DNA from: Luscinia megarhynchos
Lineage: Eukaryota > Chordata > Aves > Passeriformes > Turdidae
Direction of reading: 5' to 3'
Assembly: GCA_034336665.1 (NCBI GenBank)
Contig: CM067592.1
Coordinates: forward strand, 53,248,473 to 53,312,472
Length of the DNA: 64,000 nucleotides
Shown here: piece by piece, positions 61,400-64,000 of the stretch
Layout: each line of letters begins with the position of its first letter
Position numbering within the stretch: position 1 is the first letter of the stretch
Translations under genes and position numbers: made by a program
Notes under the pieces: generated by a model
What the model saw: only the letters and a program-made list of their open reading frames with translations
What the model was told of the DNA's origin: nothing
Database searches by the model: none

Positions 61400-61619
61400 C
61401 TGAGCATATACCGTGCCCTGCGACAGGTGTATGTGCTCCTCATCCATCCTGTGGCAAGGCGCACTGCAGAAGTCAGCAGATGGACTCAGTAGTAGTGTGG
61501 ACTTGGGATTACTGGAAACACTGTGGTCACACATCTTGAGGCAGGCTTTTTCCATCCCAAAGGCTACTTCTGCAGTGTCTTTTGTACTGTAGTGGGTATA
61601 GAAGGGCTCTATGAACAAG
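61400..61619 (-). CDS. Candidate exon, unrecognised
   Basis: On the minus strand this stretch is open for 73 codons between an acceptor-like CCATCCAG and a donor CAG|GTATAG, where the frame would stop two codons later if unspliced. Third codon positions are often C or G, including GCG, TCG and ACG codons, which is unusual in this AT-rich window. The product would have several Cys and end HIHLSQGTVYAQ. The last residues resemble a tyrosine signalling motif (TVYAQV, if read through). I do not recognise a family. The acceptor is weak and no partner exon is known. Confidence 0.25.
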
Positions 61620-62784
61620 CTGGATGGTTTCCAAAACAACACAGGTTATAGCCTGGTCAGATTTTCTAGTAATAGCCAGTGACACAAAAATGCTAGAAAT
61701 TGCCTGTTTAGTAAGAAGAATTTAAGGGAGTTTTATATTTCAATAGCAGGAAATGTGTGTTATGTTGAAAAATGATGTCTCCATTTGCACTAAGGCCTTA
61801 TAAGAGGGAGAAAACATTTACCAGAAATTTTATATCCAGTACCACTCTGGAGTTGTGCACATTCCTTTCTTCTTTACATCATTACACACTCCTTTTTTCC
61901 TTATTTTCAAATGCTCTTTTGACTCATTTTAAGCTATTTCTCCCTCCTGCCCCCCCACACGTGACACATCTAGTGATGGAAACCTAAAACTCACCTGTGA
62001 CTAAGAAAACCCAAGATATGATACTCCTGAGGTAAAAAAGAACCAAATTTGTTTCCTATTTTTCTCATTTTCTTTAGGGCAAATGGTTGCAAAGTAGAGT
62101 TTTGACTTACAAAACTCACTTAGTTCTTTATTAAGCAGTAGAAAATGATAGAACATGGGAACAAGTATAATGTGAGTTTAGAAATGCCATTTATCAGACT
62201 TCAGTTTGGGTGAAGTTTGCCTTCTATAATTTCCAAGATAGACATAAACTCAATCTCTCTTATCTAAGGGGTAACAAAATACTGAGAAACAAGTGTTGTG
62301 CAAGTGTTAAAAAAAATGTTTTTACTAAGACTCTGGATCCAAGAAAAATTCTAAAATGGGAAGGGAGAAGGGAGGCAGAGAGTTCTACAGTGACTCACAC
62401 CTTGATTTCATGTTTTTTTTCACTTCAGCATCAATAGTGTCCACACAGAAGATGCACTATTATTTCACATAATGGAGGGGGCAGCTGAACGATTGGCTTC
62501 TTTGCACACTGCAGCTACATTGAGGTTTGTAAAAACGTCCAAGTCCAAAGGGATAAATAATCCAGAGCTTTGCTAAAAAATAGTACTAAAGGGGTTTGAT
62601 AGATTGATAGAGAAGGATGCAGCTGTAAAAGTCTGGCGCATCCAGGCTTCAGAGAATTTGGACTGGCCTGCTATGCACTCACATTTCTAGAGAACTGTTA
62701 AACTAACTCCCCCTAAACTTTCTTTCTTTATCCCTGTGATAATGAACAGGAAGATTAAAAAAAAATTATCAAAAAATACCAAGG
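61620..62784. other. Single-copy AT-rich non-coding DNA
   Basis: I see nothing recognisable here. Confidence 0.5.
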
Positions 62785-62808
62785 AAAAAAAAAAAATCTT
62801 TTTTTTAC
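62785..62808. repeat. A12-TC-T8 inverted repeat
   Basis: A run of 12 A is followed by TC and 8 T, so the DNA or RNA can fold back on itself. Neighbouring A-runs (62757-62765, 62811-62817) make the whole 60 bp low complexity. Confidence 0.8.
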
Positions 62809-64000
62809 CCAAAAAAAGATCTCAAAAAATGCTTCAGAAAGGCAATGAGAGAGGAGGTTGGCTTGTAGTTTTCTAATTACTTCTTTAAACACATTCTTAA
62901 ATTGGAATGAGAATTATATCTTAGCGTTCCTTTCTCTGTGGTTTGACAAATCAACAGTTTACCCATTGTAAAAATAATTACATGTTTCAGTTATTTTCAC
63001 TGGTTCTTTTAATAGAATATTTTAGTCTTAAAATTGCAGGGACAGCTGAAAAGCTTCTTTGAGAATGCAGAAATCTGCACATTACAGAAACATCTGTGAT
63101 GCCTAATTCTGTTAACAATGAATGTAATGGCTTTATTTGTTTCTCATGGTACCCTCTGCATTCCAAACATTTGAGTATGTTCACTCAAATAGACATTTAT
63201 CTGATTTTAACTCTTGAGGGCCCTTGTCCTGTCCATATTCCATCCTGCCAGAGCTGGGGTGCATTTCAAAACCAACCCTCATCAGATATGTGGACAACAG
63301 TTGCAGAATAAAAAAAAAGGTCAATTCTATACAAAACAGAAGTTTCCCCCTTTAAGCACTTCACTGCCTGAACCAAGGACTAAGCAGTAACTCTTCTCCC
63401 ACACATTGATATGGCACAAAGAGCCTGAGAAGACCTGGTTTAAAAATAACCAAGCCAAATCCCCCATGCTGCAGACAACTGTGATCACTCCTTTTGCTAA
63501 CAGGTCCTTCTCACTGCTGAAAACATTTCTAGATACACTTTTAATTTTTATAGATTGTCAGGACATAAAAGCTTTATAATATCTATGGTAAATACTGCAA
63601 GAACAATAAGAAACCTTGTGATGTAGGTTATATTAAAAAATGTGCCAAATTTGTTTATTGTACATTTTTTCCAACTTTCCCCCTACAGGGACTTAAACAG
63701 TTGTGGACATGTCCTTTTGCCTTCTCTTTTCCCTCCATTCCTTTGGTTTTGGACTTCTAAGTTCTCTTCCCCTATCCTAATTTCAACTTGGGGCTCCCCA
63801 GTGCTCCACTCTCCTGTCTCTGATCCCCACATCCACCTTCTTCATTGGACATTCAGCTACTACCTCTGAGCCAGAGTCACAAATCTACCCTTTTATTCCA
63901 TGCCTAACTCATTTCCAAACTAAACTCTCAGCATGTCTCTCTGAGCTCCTGTGGATAACTGTCAAATTAAGGTCAAAATTGTAACATTTTCTTCCTGAGG
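62809..64000. other. Single-copy AT-rich non-coding DNA to the window end
   Basis: No gene or named repeat. The last 350 bases are pyrimidine-rich with short open frames and no recognisable product. Confidence 0.5.

Noticed and set aside
1..64000. tRNA, rRNA, CRISPR array, bacterial operon or mitochondrial insertion
   Set aside because: I saw no cloverleaf, spaced repeat array, ribosomal or mitochondrial sequence on either strand. The CR1 and LTR content shows that this is bird nuclear DNA.

Overview
This window looks like avian, probably passerine, nuclear DNA from a gene desert or a very long intron. It is AT-rich overall. No complete protein-coding gene is visible, and no rRNA, tRNA, CRISPR array or prokaryotic operon. 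The avian call rests on several CR1 (chicken repeat 1) LINE copies with recognisable 3' ends and broken reverse-transcriptase sequence. It also rests on two solo endogenous-retrovirus LTRs with clean 5-bp target-site duplications. The first LTR resembles LTR types I associate with songbird genomes; that lineage call is from memory and is an inference.

Layout. Positions 1-12041 are mostly single-copy AT-rich DNA, with one GC-richer block near 6640-7150 that may be an old decayed repeat. A long minus-strand CR1 occupies 12042-14470 and is split by a solo ERVL-like LTR at 13170-13725. Positions 14471-21126 are single-copy apart from a perfect 44-bp tandem duplication at 18275-18362. Two CR1 pieces lie back to back at 21127-21487 (minus) and 21488-21630 (plus). 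A tract made almost entirely of A and C lies at 23131-23310. Positions 23311-38574 are mostly single-copy and hold an exon-like stretch at 26616-27229 and an enhancer-like stretch at about 31860-32880. A plus-strand CR1 lies at 38575-39104. A 1317-bp GC-rich solo LTR lies at 39913-41229 on the minus strand. Further minus-strand CR1 copies lie at 44599-44826 and 55240-56080. The rest, to 64000, is single-copy AT-rich DNA with microsatellites and a few weak exon-like or conserved-looking segments.

Nothing here can be described as genes working together. The supported biology is a mobile-element record: old CR1 copies, one of them later hit by an LTR retrovirus that recombined down to a solo LTR. 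A second solo LTR brought in a compact CpG-rich promoter-like island with two CCAAT boxes, an E-box and a G-quadruplex motif. Three short open stretches with plausible splice signals (46065-46154, 27007-27229 and 61400-61619, all minus strand) are the best candidates for undiscovered exons. None matches a protein I recognise. I found no convincing new biological system.
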